The notes under the pieces: model-generated
What the model saw: only the letters and a program-made list of their open reading frames with translations
Told to the model about the DNA's origin: nothing
Databases searched by the model: none
In this document: in pieces, positions 5,819 to 6,733 of the stretch
Position numbering within the stretch: the first letter of the stretch is position 1
Layout: the number at the start of each line of letters is the position of its first letter
Made by a program: the position numbers and the translations under genes
Assembly (NCBI GenBank): GCA_946480705.1
Contig: CAMLLF010000227.1
Span: 1 to 6,733 of the forward strand
Source: an uncultured Lysobacteraceae bacterium
GTDB taxonomy: Bacteria; Pseudomonadota; Gammaproteobacteria; Xanthomonadales; Rhodanobacteraceae
DNA: 6,733 nucleotides
Direction of reading: 5' to 3'

Positions 5819-5984
5819 GGCTGGCGGTGAGCCGAAAGCGAACTCCGGCGTCGAGGTGGTTACGCTGCGACGAATCCGTGCCGAAGGATGCTTTCGCGCG
5901 GTTCCGGCGACAGCCTCTCTGTGCCGTGCGTCCGCCTGGAATGAACCGCCTCGATGTTGGGGTTCGCCGTTGGCTCACCCAGCC
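5819..5984 (+). repeat. Long imperfect inverted repeat, candidate structured RNA or decayed MITE
   Basis: Bases 5826-5861 face 5944-5979 over 36 positions without a gap: as plus-strand RNA there are 28 Watson-Crick pairs, 6 G-U pairs and 2 mismatches (5836/5969 and 5837/5968). A 2-base bulge (5824-5825) then allows GGCTG (5819-5823) to pair with CAGCC (5980-5984). On the minus strand the six wobbles become C-A mismatches, so the plus strand folds better. The 82-base interior contains an 8-bp hairpin (5905-5913/5919-5926, one bulge) and a small CGAA/TTCG hairpin (5882-5896). It fills the convergent gap between the 77-aa gene and the MFS gene and touches the MFS stop codon. No ORF of note lies inside. 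It could be a 3'-UTR structure, an independent RNA, a transcription barrier or a worn mobile repeat. Confidence 0.6.
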
Positions 5985-6733
5985 TATGCGGCCGCAACGC
6001 GTGCCGCGGTCCGATAGCGGAACACGCGCCACGCGACGAAGCCGATCGCGGTCAGCGTCGCGGCGGCCAGCGCGAGATGCAGCACGCTGTCGGACACGAA
6101 CACGACGACGACGCCGGCCAGCACGGCGTTGAACACGAGGCTCACGAACGCCTGCAGCGACGACGCGCCGCCGCGATGCAGCGGGAAGCGGTCGAGCAGC
6201 AGGATGGTCAGGCTCGGGAACGACAGCGAGATGCCGATCGCGTGCAGACCGATCGGCAGCACCGACCACGGCACCAGCGGCTGCGGCAGCGCGAGTGCGA
6301 CGCCGACGTTGATCGCGGACGCAGCCAGCATCACGGCATAGCCGAGGGTGATCGTGCGCGGCACGCTGATGCGGCCGGCGAGCCGGCCCGACAGCAGTGC
6401 GCCGAGAAACATCCCCGACACGGCCGGCACGAACAGCCAGCCGAACTGCTGGGGACCGAGCTTCAGCAGGCCGACGACGAACGCGGGCGCGGAGGAGATG
6501 TACAGGAACAGCGCGCTGAAATTCATCGTGCCCGCGATCGCGAGCGGCCAGAACTGCCGGTCCATCAGCATCTGCACATAGCCGCCGACGAGCGCGCCGG
6601 GCCGCAGCGGAATGCGCCGTTCCGGCGGATGCGATTCGGGCAGCCGCCACAGCGACGCGACGAGCAGCAGCGCGCCCCAGAACGCGAGAAACCAGAAGAT
6701 CCAGCGCCAGTTCCCGGCGAGCAGCACCCAGCC
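5984..6733 (-). CDS. MFS drug-efflux-type transporter, Bcr/CflA-like (5'-truncated by window edge)
   Basis: This is the C-terminal 249 residues of a major facilitator superfamily proton antiporter of the Bcr/CflA drug-resistance type, in the cytoplasmic membrane. The frame is still open at the window edge (GW precedes the GTG at 6727-6725), so that GTG is internal and about 150 residues, including helices 1-5, are missing. The visible part starts with GNWRWIFWFL at helix 6, followed by PESHP and the central cytoplasmic loop. Later helices lie near residues 62-86 (MNFSALFLYISSAPAFVVG, typical of this family's helix 7), 95-117, 125-150, 154-182, 193-215 and 216-237. SGRLAGRIS between helices 8 and 9 is the second-half counterpart of the MFS loop motif. 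The stop is TAG at 5986-5984. Substrate is unknown; bicyclomycin or chloramphenicol export is a family association only. It converges on the 77-aa gene across the inverted repeat. Confidence 0.92.
   Translation of the reverse strand, partial: GWVLLAGNWRWIFWFLAFWGALLLVASLWRLPESHPPERRIPLRPGALVGGYVQMLMDRQFWPLAIAGTMNFSALFLYISSAPAFVVGLLKLGPQQFGWLFVPAVSGMFLGALLSGRLAGRISVPRTITLGYAVMLAASAINVGVALALPQPLVPWSVLPIGLHAIGISLSFPSLTILLLDRFPLHRGGASSLQAFVSLVFNAVLAGVVVVFVSDSVLHLALAAATLTAIGFVAWRVFRYRTAARVAAA

Overview
The window is GC-rich DNA (strong G/C bias at third codon positions) carrying seven protein genes on both strands, with no RNA genes, transposase, phage gene or CRISPR array. A Dcp-type M3 peptidase, a secreted ACE-like M2 peptidase, a minimal rhomboid and a Bcr/CflA-type MFS pump together fit a Gram-negative gammaproteobacterium, most likely of the Xanthomonadales (Lysobacterales). 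That placement rests on remembered family resemblance and was not searched.

Layout, left to right. (1) 1-1699, +: the C-terminal ~565 residues of a Dcp-like peptidyl-dipeptidase, cut by the window edge, followed by a textbook intrinsic terminator at 1732-1761. (2) 1772-1900: a 129-bp element with 32-bp inverted arms, each arm itself palindromic, in the convergent gap. (3) 1903-3397, -: read right to left, a 68-aa two-helix membrane protein, a rhomboid intramembrane protease and a receiver-only response regulator, possibly one transcription unit with gaps of 59 and about 143 bp. (4) 3398-3547: a divergent promoter region. (5) 3548-5371, +: a complete 607-aa secreted angiotensin-converting-enzyme homologue with all catalytic residues. 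(6) 5372-5565: a gap containing two compound hairpins. (7) 5566-5799, +: an unrecognised 77-aa protein. (8) 5819-5984: a second long imperfect inverted repeat, which pairs much better as plus-strand RNA. (9) 5984-6733, -: the C-terminal 249 residues of an MFS drug-efflux-type transporter, cut by the right edge.

Functionally, two sequence-unrelated zinc dipeptidyl carboxypeptidases (M3 and M2) lie under 2 kb apart with an intramembrane protease between them, so the locus is rich in peptide processing. Whether the genes cooperate cannot be told from sequence. I see no clear new multi-gene system. The least explained parts are the two long inverted-repeat elements in the convergent gaps, the hairpins behind the ACE gene, and the apparent loss of one of the two chloride sites in the ACE homologue.
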